A stretch of DNA of 64,000 nucleotides from Phytophthora sp. 'mugwort'. Taxonomy: Eukaryota > Oomycota > Peronosporomycetes > Peronosporales > Peronosporaceae. The notes beneath the pieces are model-generated. The model was not told the origin of the DNA, did not search any database, and saw only the letters and a program-made list of their open reading frames with translations. The first letter of the stretch is position 1; every line of letters begins with the position of its first letter. This document shows, piece after piece, positions 49,681-61,553 of this stretch. The stretch spans positions 25,001 to 89,000 of the forward strand of contig JAUCEF010000010.1 of the NCBI GenBank assembly GCA_033558025.1, read 5' to 3'. The translations under genes and the position numbers were made by a program.

Positions 49681-52030
49681 CCTGCACTAGCTCGATGGAT
49701 TGATCCATTGACCGCTGCTATTCTTGGAGGTGACCACTGATTCTGCCGGGCTCGGTCAGTATTCGGTCGAACCCGCGCCGGAAGGGCGGCGGCTATCGTA
49801 ACTCTAGCTTGTTGTCCCCATCTTGGGTGTCTTCAATGTCCGTTTCGGGCGATGCCAAACGGATACTTGTTGCCCAGCGTTGAAGTTTCCTCTGCGAATG
49901 TCGCGTCTTCCCTTAACATTGATCCGGTTGCCGGAAGACGAATTCGGAGCTCCCTGTGCGCTGGATCCGGAAGCCCGCCAACGGCTTCAATGCTAATCGG
50001 TCGTACGCTCTCGGGGTTAGCATCTTCAGGTCGGGTCCTAGTATCTAAGTGTTGTTAGCCCACTGAAATGTAGCCCAGAAGTTGTTAATTGTAGACGTCC
50101 AGTAGGACTCCTCCGCTACCCCTTTGAGGTAGAGGATGCTTGTAGTGCACCACCCAATCTTCTCCTTCCCACCAGCTCCGCACCGCCGTGAGAGCTGTAG
50201 TGAAATGCGTCTGCACTCGAAGCTGTATCATCGATACTTGCCACTGTGCCGGTCGTAGGAAAGCTCCCAGCTCCCCTTCCAGAAGGCGTCCCGGCATCTG
50301 CTTCGCCGTGAGTACTGTCGGGTTGATTGCTGAGCCGGCGAGATTCGTCCTTCCATTACGAGGTCAGTGCCCCGGAACGCCCTCGTTTTCCAAGCGGCCG
50401 TGTACTGGTCTGACGGTCGCAGTAGCCGTTGCAACGCGTACTTATCCGTTGCGTCTTGATCGCAACCGGGACGGAGACTAGCCCCACTCTTCCTGCCAGC
50501 CTTGGTGCATATAGAAGACCCGGATTGATCTAATGCCTGCTTGCTTCCGTTGATGTGGCATGTCTCCAGACGAACTGTTTGTAGAGATTGTCGATGTCGT
50601 TTTGGACCCACGGAAGTAGAGGGAAGACCGCTGCTGTGAAGAGTATCGCGGGCAAGACAATGGCATTGAGAATCATAACCCTGTTCTCCACACTGGTTGC
50701 CACTTGGTCGCCGTGCTGAGACGCTGCTTGACGTGTCTGATACGGACGGCCCAGTTTCGGTCTGTTAGCTCTTCGGTCCCTATTTGGTATCGTAGAAACG
50801 GGTTGTATACTTCGGTCCGACGACTGCAATTCCGGCGTATTGCCCGCACGATATCACCGTAATCAGGGAATTGAGTTGACTTTTCGCCGGTTGTACCTGG
50901 AGGCCCGACATCCGTCCAAACCTGCGCACCAATTCAAGTGCCCGATGGATTTCGTGCGCATACCGAAGGAACAACGTGGAGTCGTTCACGAACGTAGAAA
51001 ACTTGTGTGTGTGTGTTCCTCCTGCCCTGGCACTGGTAAACCTTCGATGTCCAGATCTTGCGTGACGGCTATCCCCAGCACCTCCACTACCAACAGGAAA
51101 AGCAGAGGTGCTAGAAGGCGCCCTGGCGGATACCGGACCTGACCGAGAAGACCTTCGAGGGTTGACCATTGACGAGGAACCTTGCTGTCGTCCGAAATGG
51201 AGTTTGGCCACGAGTTTGATAAACTCTTCTGAGAAGACGACCTGCCGCAATGTTTCTAGCAGGAAAGCTAGATTGACGGTGTCGTAGGCCTTCTTAAAGT
51301 CGAGGAAGAGAATTATCCTGCTGAAGTCGGCCTCCACGTCCGCTTGAAATGCCGCTGTCAGTAATTGGTCCATCATCATCATGACTCCCTTCTGCATGCG
51401 CCTGCCATAGGCAAAGCCCTGTTTTTGTGTCCCCGATGAGATTCGGCAAAACGCGCTGCATTAGGGATGCTATACCTTCCCGAACACCTTGTATACCGTC
51501 TGAGGAGCGATATAGGTCGGTAGTCCATGGCATCGTCAGAGTCTCCCTTCTTGCACAGCGGACTAATCAACGCTTCCGAGAAGGAGTCAGGTAAATCCGC
51601 CTCTCGAAGAATCTGGTTCGCGACTACTATGGCACGTGCGCCATTAGCGATTTGGTATCCTTGGAGAAATCATTGTTGAGATCGTCAGTGCCCGCAGACT
51701 TGTGGCTATCGAGCTTACTTACAGCCTGGACTACCTCTGCTCTGCGATTGGGGCCATGAGAAGACCGCTCTCTTCATTCGTTCCCCTTCGAGAATCCGGG
51801 ATCTGCACGAATGCCTGGGGATCCGACCGAAGGTCCTCCAGTCGGGTGACGCGGTGGCTCACACCTAATGTGGGTTGCCACTCACTCGCAAACTTGTCCG
51901 CTATGATCGCGTCGTCGGCAAACGGCTGGCAATGGCGCGCCTTGATACCTGTGACCTGTTGGTCGCGTTTCCAATTAGAAACACCCCAAACAGGATATAG
52001 CAGTCACGCCAGACAAACGTGTAATGGTTA
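49681..52030 (-). pseudogene. LINE reverse transcriptase, 5' and central part
   Basis: The minus strand encodes a LINE RT: LPDSFSEALISPLCKKGDSD, DAMDYRPISLL (~51540-51500), RIILFLDFKKAYDTVNLAFL (~51320-51260), FIKLVAKLHFGRQQGSS, and the active-site block HKFSTFVNDSTLFLRYAHEI (~51010-50950). The catalytic box reads FVND where FADD is expected, so the first of the paired Asp residues is lost. Thumb and finger regions decay toward 49690. It continues in 44554-45492 beyond Copia-3. An endonuclease domain was not found in the ~450 bp left of Gypsy-2. Confidence 0.8.
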
Positions 52031-52055
52031 GCGTAGGGGAAGCGTAGATTGTTAG

Positions 52056-52724
52056 TGTCCCGAGTGAGAACGGTTTGATCCGGCCCAGTAGGGTTCGGTA
52101 CCGTCCTCGCTCGGATGCGACAGGCAACATGATGTTTGAGAGTTCTCCGCGCGAAATGGCGTGGGACGGGCTGTAACCATGAGGAACGGGCCGTCGAGAT
52201 TCGGCTGTGCTAGGCGTTTGACTGTCGTGTGGTGTCCCAGCTGGTGGAGCTGTGCACTTCGGCACTCATTCTGCAATCACACATCAGGGCGCGCGCAGGG
52301 CCCAAGGACGGGAGGCACGGTCGCCGGTGACTGGCGGCTTGGTACAGCGTGGACGACATCCCCGAAGGGGTGAAAGGTGATGCGTGCGGAAGGAGTGCGC
52401 CTGACGTGCGGTGGGTGCGAAAACGGAAGACGGTGAACGACGAAGACAGGAAGTTTATTATGGTTTGTATGAAGGACAAGACGGGGTGTCACTGATGCAC
52501 AGGCCCTTGACCTGAGCCTGGCGCGTTGCAGAGCCCTGAAACGCAAGGAGAAAGAGAGCACGGAAGGAAAGAAAGAATCAGGTCAGTCGTGAATTTACCT
52601 TTAAGCTAACAAGTTGCATCTTTGTGTGTGAGCTTGTTGGCAATCTTCCGTATGGTATTTGAAGCAACCTCTGTCTCCGTTCCCATACAGCGCAGGACGG
52701 TCCCAAAAAGGACGGTTTGCGAAA
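52056..52724 (+). repeat. Gypsy-2 5' LTR
   Basis: Near-identical to 62392-63060 (isolated substitutions and indels such as CACGGTCGCCGGTGACTGG versus CACGGTCGCCGGTGGACTGG). Confidence 0.9.
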
Positions 52725-52726
52725 CG

Positions 52727-52744
52727 TGGTGGAAAAGCAGGGTA
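52727..52744 (+). promoter_or_regulatory. Gypsy-2 primer-binding site
   Basis: TGGTGGAAAAGCAGGGTA lies 2 bases after the LTR; TGG pairs with a tRNA CCA end. The tRNA was not identified. Confidence 0.55.
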
Positions 52745-53162
52745 GAGTACTCGCTGTGGAGTGGATAGAGTGGAGGTTGCCGTGGTATACCAAGCATCGG
52801 TTGCCTGAATTTGAGTTCGATCCGTGCCTAGTGCCAAGAGGAGCACGTTGACCGGCAGCTCCAGAAGGGAGCGCTAACGCAAGTCAAGGCGGAAAGGAGA
52901 GAGCGTCGAGCCAGGACGGACGTGAGGAAATGTCCTAGAGCTGCGGACTGTGCTACGAAGTCATTTGTGAGGCAGTTTGCTCGAGAACTTTGTTAGGGAA
53001 GTTTGCTGAAGAAGGTGCAAGAGAAGAAGTTTGTCAGATAGGTTTATTGGAAAAGAAGTTTGTGGAGATTCAAGAGCAGTTTGTGTGCAAAGGGAAGTAA
53101 GAGACGTGGGGAACCAAAGTTCGCTGGGTTGGCCACACGCTAGTGGACCCGTCGACGAGATG
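52745..53162 (+). other. Gypsy-2 5' leader
   Basis: Untranslated leader between primer site and gag, purine-rich. No structure was recognised. Confidence 0.5.
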
Positions 53163-55159
53163 GATTATTATGATGATGAACGGGACGATCAAGGAGCTGC
53201 CGGCGAAGGTGGGCGTCCTGGCGAAGGTGAAGAATAACGGTATGTTGTAGTACAGTCCGAAGTCGAACGTCTGGAGGCTGAAGCCCGCCTGCGCAGTGCT
53301 ATACCGTCTCGTGGTACCGGTAGAGGAACAGCTGCTGAGCTGGACGACGACCAAGAACGCACGATGTATTCCAAGAGATGTGTGAACAACATCACCGTGA
53401 AAAGCAGAAGGAAGCTGATGCAGACGAGACTGAAGAAGAAGGAGAAGATGAAGATGGCGTCAATGCTGAGAACGAGCCAGAAGTGAGGACAGAATCCGGT
53501 TTTGCTGAAGAGTTCTATGGTGCTGGCTATCGCCGAGGACTGGAAGAAGCCTACGAGTCTGAGCTGTCGAGAAGGGGACGCTCAAGGTATGGGAAACCGA
53601 GCTACCGTGAATATGGCAGAGCGTACTATCCGCAGTCGACTGAGTATGAAGGTTACGGGAGGTGAGAGAAAAGCCGCCACCCCGACGCCGACCGAGCGGT
53701 TTCATCCCGGTGTTTACTGGCGACGAAGCTCGACGATCTGACCGTCCGGTGTATGGTTGGAGTCAGCCGGTTTGGGAGGGACCGCTTCGCAGTGACCGCG
53801 AACGGTACGGTTTGACGTATGGCTCTGGTCCTGGTCCATCGCCTGCTACACCTAGCCCGCGACGCGCGTCTCCGACGGCCTCAACTAAGGCAACAAGGAA
53901 TGTGAAAAAGGCACCTGCAACTGCTGCGCCCCGCCCCGCGTCGACAGTGAAGAATACTACGACCGGAAGTGTTCCAGCCCGGGACCGGAGGTGGAACGAT
54001 TGGAGTTAGTGGAACTCGGAGGACGGTTCCGCAACCAGTTCGACCTGCCGTGGCCGCTCCTTTCTATCAGATATCGCTCACGCAGGCCATGGCTAATGCC
54101 GTGAAGGTTTTGCCGTATTTTTTTCTCGGACACGACAACCGTTGAGAAGGGACGTAGTTTTTTAAGCGTTCGAGAAGAAAACGAAGGGCCGGACAGGAGC
54201 CGGCTCGTAGTGTTTCAGCAGAAGCTGGAGGGCCTTGAAGCAGGGTGTTGGTGGAACAACTCCCCCATCGAGACGTTCAAGACGTTGAAGGTGCGGTTCT
54301 ACATCCACTTCCTGAGCAGAACAGCGGGAACGCTTGCATACCACGAAGCGTGAGAAGGGTGAATCGATCGAAAAGTGGGGCAACCGATTGTCGGACCTCT
54401 GCGACTCGATGGACTACCCCGATGCTAGGATGCGCTATCAGCTTTCCGTCACGGACTGAATAACCGGCGGATGCTGGCCATCTTGGACTCGATCCTGGCA
54501 CGAGATATCCCCGAAGCGTGTGAGTGGCTGATGACCAAGGACATGTACCGTCCTGTGGATGAGGATGAAGACATAGGAGAAGTCGTGCTTGCGACGCAAG
54601 GACGATCGAGACTTCGGCGATCATGAAGCCGATGGTAGACCAAGTGAATGATCTGGCTCAAGAGGTGCGCTCATTCGTGAAGGACGAAAGAGAGTGGAGG
54701 AACAAGGTGAAGAAGGAGCTGCACGCTCCACCTCCACCTCCATACCAAGCGCCGCAGACGGTGGCCGCAATTCACTCTCCTGCTTCTCTGCCTATGCAGC
54801 AACAGTCGAGGAACGGTCAAGGGTTCCGTGGTATCCGTATGGATGATGACGGTCGAGACCAGGAAGGGACTCCGATCTGTGGATGCTGCGAGTATAGAGG
54901 GCACGGTCGCGCTACTTGTCGTCGTCAGTCAATGACCTGTCGCCGGTGCAATCAATTCGCCTACATACAACCAGAGTGTGAGCTGCCGCCTCCGCCGCAG
55001 CCAGGAGGATACCAAGGAGGTAATGGGAACGGTCGTCGCTGGTGTTCTTTTTGCCAAGTCGAGGATCACACGATCGGAGGGTGTCCGACTGTGAAGAGAC
55101 TGAGTGATCTGGACGCACAAGAACAAGTTGTCGCGGGGATGCCCGCGCTCCGACCGTGA
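53163..55159 (+). pseudogene. Gypsy-2 gag with three zinc knuckles, broken
   Basis: A disordered acidic N-terminus (from 53163, DYYDDERDDQGAAGEGG) and an E/D-rich stretch (DADETEEEGEDEDGVNAENE, ~53405) are followed by a Tyr/Arg/Pro-rich part, then the capsid-like region with QKLEGLEAGCWWNNSPIETF and FKTLKVRFYIHFLSRTAGTL (~54215-54340). The frame 54623-55159 ends with CCHC knuckles: CGCCEYRGHGRATC, CRRCNQFAYIQPEC (His replaced by Tyr) and CSFCQVEDHTIGGC. Several frameshifts. Confidence 0.75.
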
Positions 55160-57332
55160 AGACGGCGAGAGGAGGGGTAAGGGAGAGCCGCTCCTTCCTC
55201 TATCCCAAAGAAGGGCTCGAATAGTGACTGTGTGCGAAGGAAGGAAGTGAAGAACGCCACGTTGTTGTCCTGGAGAGTGTGATGAGTGCAAAGAGCGAAT
55301 GTGGAAGTATGACGAGGGACAAGGAGGCCTATGTTAACCGTGTTAAGTTGTGAAGTTCCAGGGATTTGGTAACGACGGAGTGAAGACAAGTGAGGAAGTA
55401 GTAAGCCCGGTTGAGGGTGCTGGTGTGAAGAAGAGCGTGGTTGCACCGAAGGAAGCGGTCGCGTCTCACGAGAGGAACAAGTGTGATAGTGTGAAGGCGA
55501 GCGACGATTATGAAGAGTCGGACGCCGCCAGAAGGGAAATGGTTGCCGAAAGGAGGTGGCCGTGAGAAAGTAATGAAGTTGGAGGACAAGAATTTCAGTG
55601 TTGAGATCTAGCGAAGGAGAAAAGCGTGAAAAGGTTGCAGAGCGTTCGAGCGCCGTGAAGTGACGTGGGGTCTGAGGTGGCTGCGGTGCCCCTTGAAGTT
55701 CGTAAGGAAGAATTTAATGTGTTGGAAGGCGTCTCGGCAGACGATGACAATTAGGACGCTGCGGTAGTGGAACCCGAAGAAGTAACGGGGAAGAAGAACG
55801 ACAAGCCCGCGATCGCTATGTCGAGTCCTTATGCGCTAAATGAAGAGGTAACCGTGTGGTTTGCGACGCTTCCGTCCGTGAAGGCACGGCCGAATGACGA
55901 ACCGCCCGCTACTACTATCCGTGGAACGCCCCCGAAGTTGAGATCAGTAGTAACGTCCTTGGGGACTGGTGCAAGGAACCAGAGGGATTCAATGGATCGT
56001 GTAAATCCGTGAATAGGAACGGTGGCGTGACGTTGACAGACGCAGAGCCCCGCAACAGAGCAGGGCAAGAAACCCGTGAAGATACCGGTCGACGAAGGCA
56101 AAACAAAAGAACTGTTGCCCGTCGAACGCGATGCTGGGTTAGATGATATGGAAGCGTGTGAGTCGGGTCGAGAAGTGACGGTCTCGGCTGGTACCGACGT
56201 TGCAGTAGAAGAAGCGAAATATGAGAAGGAGCTGGAAGATCGGCTCTATCCGCTGAACGAAGTAGAACTAGAGGAGTGTATGAAGAAGAATGTTGAAGCT
56301 CGAAAAGAACCGTCGATCGAGGAAATGGCTGGCTACTTGGGCTTGCCGGTCGACGTGTTGGAAAAGACAAAGGGAGCGTCTACAGAGGAAATGGTGTCCC
56401 CAGAATATTGGCAAGAGTGGTTAAGAGAGACGCTTAGGCGTTCTACAGAGGCGAAACGAGCGAACCGTGATTTCAAGGACGCTGCAACTGGTCAGGCGAC
56501 TGGTGTAGTCGCCTCTGCGTGTAAGGTTGTCGAAGATTTTGGACTGCCGAAGAATGGCGTTGGAACGGATGAGAAAAACAGTGGATTTGACGGAGAAGAG
56601 AGCGACTTGGAGACAGTTGTGTATGCTAACATTGGCGTATCGTAGACGAAGGAGGGTGACTACACGGTTGACATGGCAGCTAAGGCAATGACGGCTAGTG
56701 CTGTGGCGATTGAGAAGATAGACCCTTCAATCATGCGTGCCCTAGTGCGGCAAGCTGTGTATTTTGGATGAAGGAGATGAGGAACGGTGTGGAGAGGACG
56801 TTTTGGCCGGTAGAGCATCCGCCGGAAAATGACCACATGTCCAAGGTGCCTCCGCAGCGTGACAAGGTGCCCGAGGTGGACTGGTCGCGTTTCCATGCTG
56901 TTGCCGACGCGATTGCGGACCACCAGTCCGTACCCCGTCATTATTGGGTCCCCTTTGTGAACTGGTCCCAGGACTACTACGCCGAGTGTTCCGTTATAAT
57001 CTGGGAAATACTATGGGAACGCGACGGTCAAATGGCGATGCTAGGAGTCGGACGCGCCGGCACAAGCCCCCTGTGTTGTTCGACTGCTCGGCCTTGTATG
57101 TTGATTTCGCTGAAGCTGTCGAATCCTGAACAAGATGATGGTGTGTCGCACTACGTGAACGTCGTAGGACTGGAGCAGTGTCAGTCGAAGAGGTCTGGAA
57201 AGCACGGTCTAGTGGAAGTGGTAACAGTGAATTTGCCGAACAGATTTGGCCTACGAGAAGATGATGACGATGAAAGTGATGTGCCTGAAATAGTCAAAGG
57301 CGGGCGACGAGTTGTGGGTGTGGTAGGGAGCT
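55160..57332 (+). pseudogene. Acidic spacer and unknown domain between gag and protease of Gypsy-2
   Basis: About 2.2 kb of protein-like sequence of unknown function. The frame 56076-56645 (189 codons) is strongly acidic, with EEAKYEKELEDRLYPLNEVE, EEMAGYLGLPVDVLEKTKGA and EEMVSPEYWQEWLRETLRRS. The frame 56768-57388 starts after a stop with MKEMRNGVERTFWPVEHPPE, then FHAVADAIADHQSVPRHYWV. Nothing in the standard gag-pol layout explains it. It could be a C-terminal gag extension or a captured domain. Confidence 0.5.
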
Positions 57333-57925
57333 TTGAAGCTCTCTCGGGAGGTCACATTGACTGTCTACCGTCCCGCTTTGCCGGATGACACGGGCGCGAC
57401 TCTGAGTTTGGTGGATCGACTGGTGCTGAAACGGTTGGGCCGTGCGAGCAAGCCTCTAAGGCCGTATGAGGGCCAAGTGCGCAGCTCGTCGGGTCACCGT
57501 CTCCGTATCCGAGGCTAGATCACACTGCTGGTTCGGTTGGAATCTCTTGCAGCTAACATAAACCTGCTGGTGGCGGAACAGTTACACTGCGATGCATCCT
57601 TGGCGTGGACGCGCTCGGCGCCTTCGGAGTCGTGATCGACGTGGCGGAGAGGACCATGACGCTCAAGAACACGCGGGAAGTGTTGACACTAGGAGTCACG
57701 GTGGTGCAAGAGTCGTTTATGGTGGCTATGGCCGTATCCGTGCGACTTTCGCCGCGAGGTCAAGCTCTCGTGGCGACGAACATGATTGGCGACGTGACCG
57801 ACAAGGCCACAGTATTGGAGGATCCTTGGGGTCTGCCGCCCACGCTGTGTGTGGCTCGTGCGTTGTGCATCGTGCTGGAAGGACAAGTGATCGTCGAAGT
57901 GTGCAATGCGTCTACGGATGAGTAA
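57333..57925 (+). pseudogene. Gypsy-2 protease
   Basis: The frame 57333-57518 carries YRPALPDDTGATLSLVDRLV with the retropepsin DTGA active site. After a stop, the frame 57605-57925 has ILGVDALGAFGVVIDVAERT, the (I)LGxDxL flank typical of gypsy proteases, followed by MTLKNTREVLTLGVTVVQES. One stop near 57516 separates active site and flap region. Confidence 0.75.
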
Positions 57926-58149
57926 TGGATTTGGAAAGGAACCGTGGTGGCCCTGACGTCCGTGATTCCCGAGTCGGCGTTCGCCGCCAAACCGCTGCAA
58001 AAAGATGGAAGTGTTCCGGTGGATGGTGAGACCCCAACAAAGGAGGAAGATGTCGAGCCCGACGTTGTGAAGTCTGTAACGGAAGAGAGGCAGGAGAGTG
58101 TCGCCGCAGTCGTGAAAGCGTCGAGACCCGACATCCGGCCGGACAAAGG

Positions 58150-59010
58150 CGTAGATGCGACTTCTCCGAGTCGAAATTGTCGGGCGAGCAGAAGGCTTTG
58201 TTTCAGAAGGAATTGAACGACTTCAGCGACCTGTTCGTGGAATTGTCGAAGAATCTAGAGCGTATTGAGCTACTGAACTTTGACATTGATACGGGCGACA
58301 GTCGACCGATAAAACAGCAACCGTACCGCGTATAAGGGGCCGAAGGTGACGTCATGGAAGCGGGGATTAACCAGTACTTGGAGTTGAACCTGATCCGTCC
58401 CTCCAATAGTTCGTGGGTAAGACCCGCGGTTATGATCCGTAAGCCCGACGGAGGGATCATTTTTTTGTATTGATTTTCGCAAGTTGAACGCTGTGACCGT
58501 GAAAGACTGTTATCCGATGCCGTTGATCGATGATATTCTTGATGTGCTCGGAGGTGCCAAACTGTTCTCTATGATGGATATCGCGTCTGGATACTGGAAC
58601 GTGCCGATGCGCGAGGACAGTGCGGCTAAGACGGCTTTTACGTGCAAGTTCGGTCTCTAAAATTACGAATGGCTGGCGGCGATGCCTTTTGGTCTGTGCA
58701 ATGTGGTGCCAGCGTTTGAACGTCTGATGGAACGGTGTTAGTTGACCTGAATGGAGGGTGTGTGTCGTGTATCTGGATGACTGCGTAATATTTAGCAAGG
58801 ATTTTTTGTCGCATCTGATCCGCTTTCGGTAAGTAATAACACGGTTCAGAGAGGCCGGATTCAAACTTAAGATGACAAAGTGTCACTGGGGACGGAGTCA
58901 AGTCGCTTTTCTCGGTCACATCGTGACGCCAGCAGGCATCCTGCCCAACTCTGAGAAGGTGAAAGCCGTGATGAACGTGCAGAGGCCGCGTACGTACATA
59001 AAATTCTGTC
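58150..59010 (+). pseudogene. Gypsy-2 reverse transcriptase, broken
   Basis: Readable in changing frames: LNFDIDTGDSRPIKQQPYRV (~58275), NQYLELNLIRPSNSSWVRPA, then DFRKLNAVTVKDCYPMPLID (~58475), ILDVLGGAKLFSMMDIASGY (~58535), MPFGLCNVVPAFERLMER and the catalytic VYLDDCVIFSKDF (~58770). Stops lie near 58337, 58660 and 58740. The Asp pair is intact. Confidence 0.83.
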
Positions 59011-59930
59011 ATTCCTGGGCCTGACGAGCTATTTCCGCCGCTATATACCTGTTTACGTCTTGTTCCGGCGCCCTTGGAACGGTTGAAAGTCTAAGACGGG
59101 CCTTCCTTTGGAGCGAGGACTGTGAAAGGGCGTTCCAGCAGCTGAAGCGCGCTTTGATGAAGCCGCCAATCTTAGTATATCTTGACATGAAGAAACGGTT
59201 TAAGCGTTACGTAGACTCGTCTCGCTACGCAGTGGGAGACGAGAGAGAGAGCGTGCTTGATGCAAGAAGTGGACGGCCGCAACCGTGTCGTCGCTTATGC
59301 GAGCAAGTTGCTGACAGGATCACAGAAGAACTGGATCTCAAACCAAGACGGGATATCCGAGATTGAGTGCTGGGGTGTCGTCTAGGCGACTCGTAAGTTT
59401 CGGTGCTATCTAGACAAGCGTGAATGCGACATATGCACGGATCATCAGGCTTTGACCTGGGTCTTCAGCCCGGCAACCGCACAAGTAATGGGAAGCTGGC
59501 GCGGCGGGCGATGGAGCTGTCTAATCTGCGGTTTTAGGTGCATCATAAGCCTGACACTTCGATGGGCCATGTGGACGGTCTGTCGCGACTGCAATTACTA
59601 GCGTGGAGTATGGTGGACATCCTGAACCCGGAGCCGAACTCGGTCGAAGCCGAGGTTCCGTCTTCTGTCGGGGAGCAGGACGATACGGTTTCTCATGATG
59701 AGGCGCCGAACATGATCACGGTGAGCTTGACGATAGCGGAGACGAGCTGGATTTTGACGACGACGAGGAACTACTGCTTGAGGTTGATGAGGGACCCACG
59801 GACGTGGAAACAGGCGATGCTTCGGCGGCGCCGACCACTCCAACGCAAGTGGACCTGTTCGGTCTAGATGTTGAGCAGTTTTTAGCAGAGCAGAAAAAGG
59901 TCTCGTGGAACTGAGCTCTTGTGGTGATGC
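59011..59930 (+). pseudogene. Gypsy-2 RNase H and linker, broken
   Basis: FLGLTSYFRRYIPVY (~59015) marks the end of RT thumb. Pieces of RNase H follow, including VDSSRYAVG (~59210, disturbed D) and CTDHQALTWVF-like near 59435; LMHHKPDTSMGHVDGLSR lies at ~59538. The segment then becomes a charged linker (DDDEELLLEVDEGPTDVETG, ~59755) leading to the integrase. Confidence 0.7.
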
Positions 59931-60027
59931 TGAAGGGCAGAGCGCTTCCGTTGCACTCTTCCCTGCTGTCGCGAGTCGTCCTGGGTAGGGACTGACAAGT
60001 GTCGTATCGAGGGAGCGAGTACTGGGG

Positions 60028-60591
60028 TGTCACACACAAAAAAACAGGCCAACGTAGCCTAAGCGTAAAAATGCAAAGACTATTAACTTGATGTTAACCA
60101 GGCTAATTCACGACTGACCTCTAGATCCCAGACAGCGAGTACAGCTTCGCCGTCTTCCTTACCTTGCTGATACGCTAAACCCCAGTGTAAAACACACGCC
60201 AGCGCTCCGTCCCTCGATGAGCGCCACTCTTCACGCTCTTTGGCCTCTATTGCCACGTGTCCTTGGTCTTCATGTCAAAATACCAGCAAGAACCAGGATG
60301 ACACCTGTTCGCAAGACCGTTGCCGGCGGCTTCTGCTAAACGAACTCGACGTGTCGGCTGATTTCCGACCCGGGTTCACGCCTTTTCCAGGCTAAACCCG
60401 CCAGCCAAACCGATCTGGGTCGGCCCGAGTCGTCTGCGACCGGACGAACCGCTCTACTTCTACACATTGCTCACGGAGGAGACGATCACGTCCTCCTCCT
60501 CCCTCCTTAGCGCGATCATCATCGCGTCCGAGACGGTTGCCACCGTCCCTCCCGATCCCACTCGGGACACTGCGTTGGCACGTAGTGAACA
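60028..60591. mobile_element. 564-bp insertion in Gypsy-2 integrase, possible solo LTR
   Basis: Coding resemblance stops near 60000 and resumes at ~60597 (NHLVVNGLLTRTV). The intervening block starts TGTCACACAC and ends GTGAACA, TG…CA-bounded ends as in LTRs, and has no coding signal. Flanks (TGGGG/TGGCC) are only weakly alike, so a target-site duplication is not proven and the exact ends are uncertain. Confidence 0.45.
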
Positions 60592-60596
60592 TGGCC

Positions 60597-61512
60597 CCTA
60601 ATCATCTAGTGGTGAACGGTTTGTTGACGAGGACTGTGCATTTGCCGCAAACGTGGGGCCGACGCGGACCGTGATTGTTCCGATGGTGCCGCTGCCGTAC
60701 GTTAACACGGTGCTGCACTTTTGCCACCGTGACTTGTTGTCGTTGCGCTTGGGCTTGACTAAGACCCTCGAGAATGTGCAGAGACACGCGATTTGGCCTG
60801 GATGGCGGAAAGATGTCGCTGAATATTTACGTGAGTGTGCGAAGTGCAGTGGAGGGAAAGGGCCACGACCGTGAACTGCTGGACGGATGCAGAGGATGCC
60901 AGTCGCTAACTTGGCTGGGCCGTTCTCGCTTAGTGGTGGACGCCGTCGGACCCTTGCTTGAGACAGAAAGAGGCAACAAGTACACTCGTGTTTGTGGACT
61001 ACTTCACGAGGTGGGCTGAAGCTTTTTCAGTACACGCTTTGAGCTCTAGTACGTTTGTCGATAAAATGGTGAACGGAGTAGCGGCTCCGCACGGTGTGCT
61101 GTCCCGTCTGCTCAGCGCTAATGGTCGGAACTTTACGTCGGACGTTGCCAGGGGCGTTCTACCAGGTATACGGAAGCTGTTCGGTACCGCCTATCATCCG
61201 CAAACGCAAGGATTGGTTGAGAGGTTCATTGGTACACTCATTGGGATACTACGGATGCATGTGGACGAGGCTCAATCGGACTGGGATGTCTATTTGCCTA
61301 GATTGATGTATGCATATCGGTCGGCATACTACGAGGCACTCGGAGACACGCCGTCCTTCTCGTTGTACTGTCGCGACCCGGTGCTGCCTTTGGACGTGGC
61401 GTTTTTGAATCTCGGAAAGAAGTGGAAGAGCAGTGAAGCCGCTCAGTATCGCCGAGAGCTGTACCGTTCGCTGAAGGACTCTAGACATCTTGTGGAGCGA
61501 CAGTTAGTTTAG
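60597..61512 (+). pseudogene. Gypsy-2 integrase, broken
   Basis: The zinc-binding region is readable (HFCHRDLLSLRLGLTKTLEN, CAKCSGGKG at ~60839-60866). The core includes VFVDYFTRWAEAFSV (~60990), RLLSANGRNFTSDVA (~61108; the catalytic second Asp appears as SANG rather than SDNG) and FGTAYHPQTQGLVERFIGTL (~61183-61240) with the catalytic Glu. The frame 60958-61512 is a clean 184 codons. The SANG replacement would be inactivating. Confidence 0.8.
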
Positions 61513-61553
61513 ACGCAGGATCGTCACGAACAACGACTGCGAACCAAGTTGAA

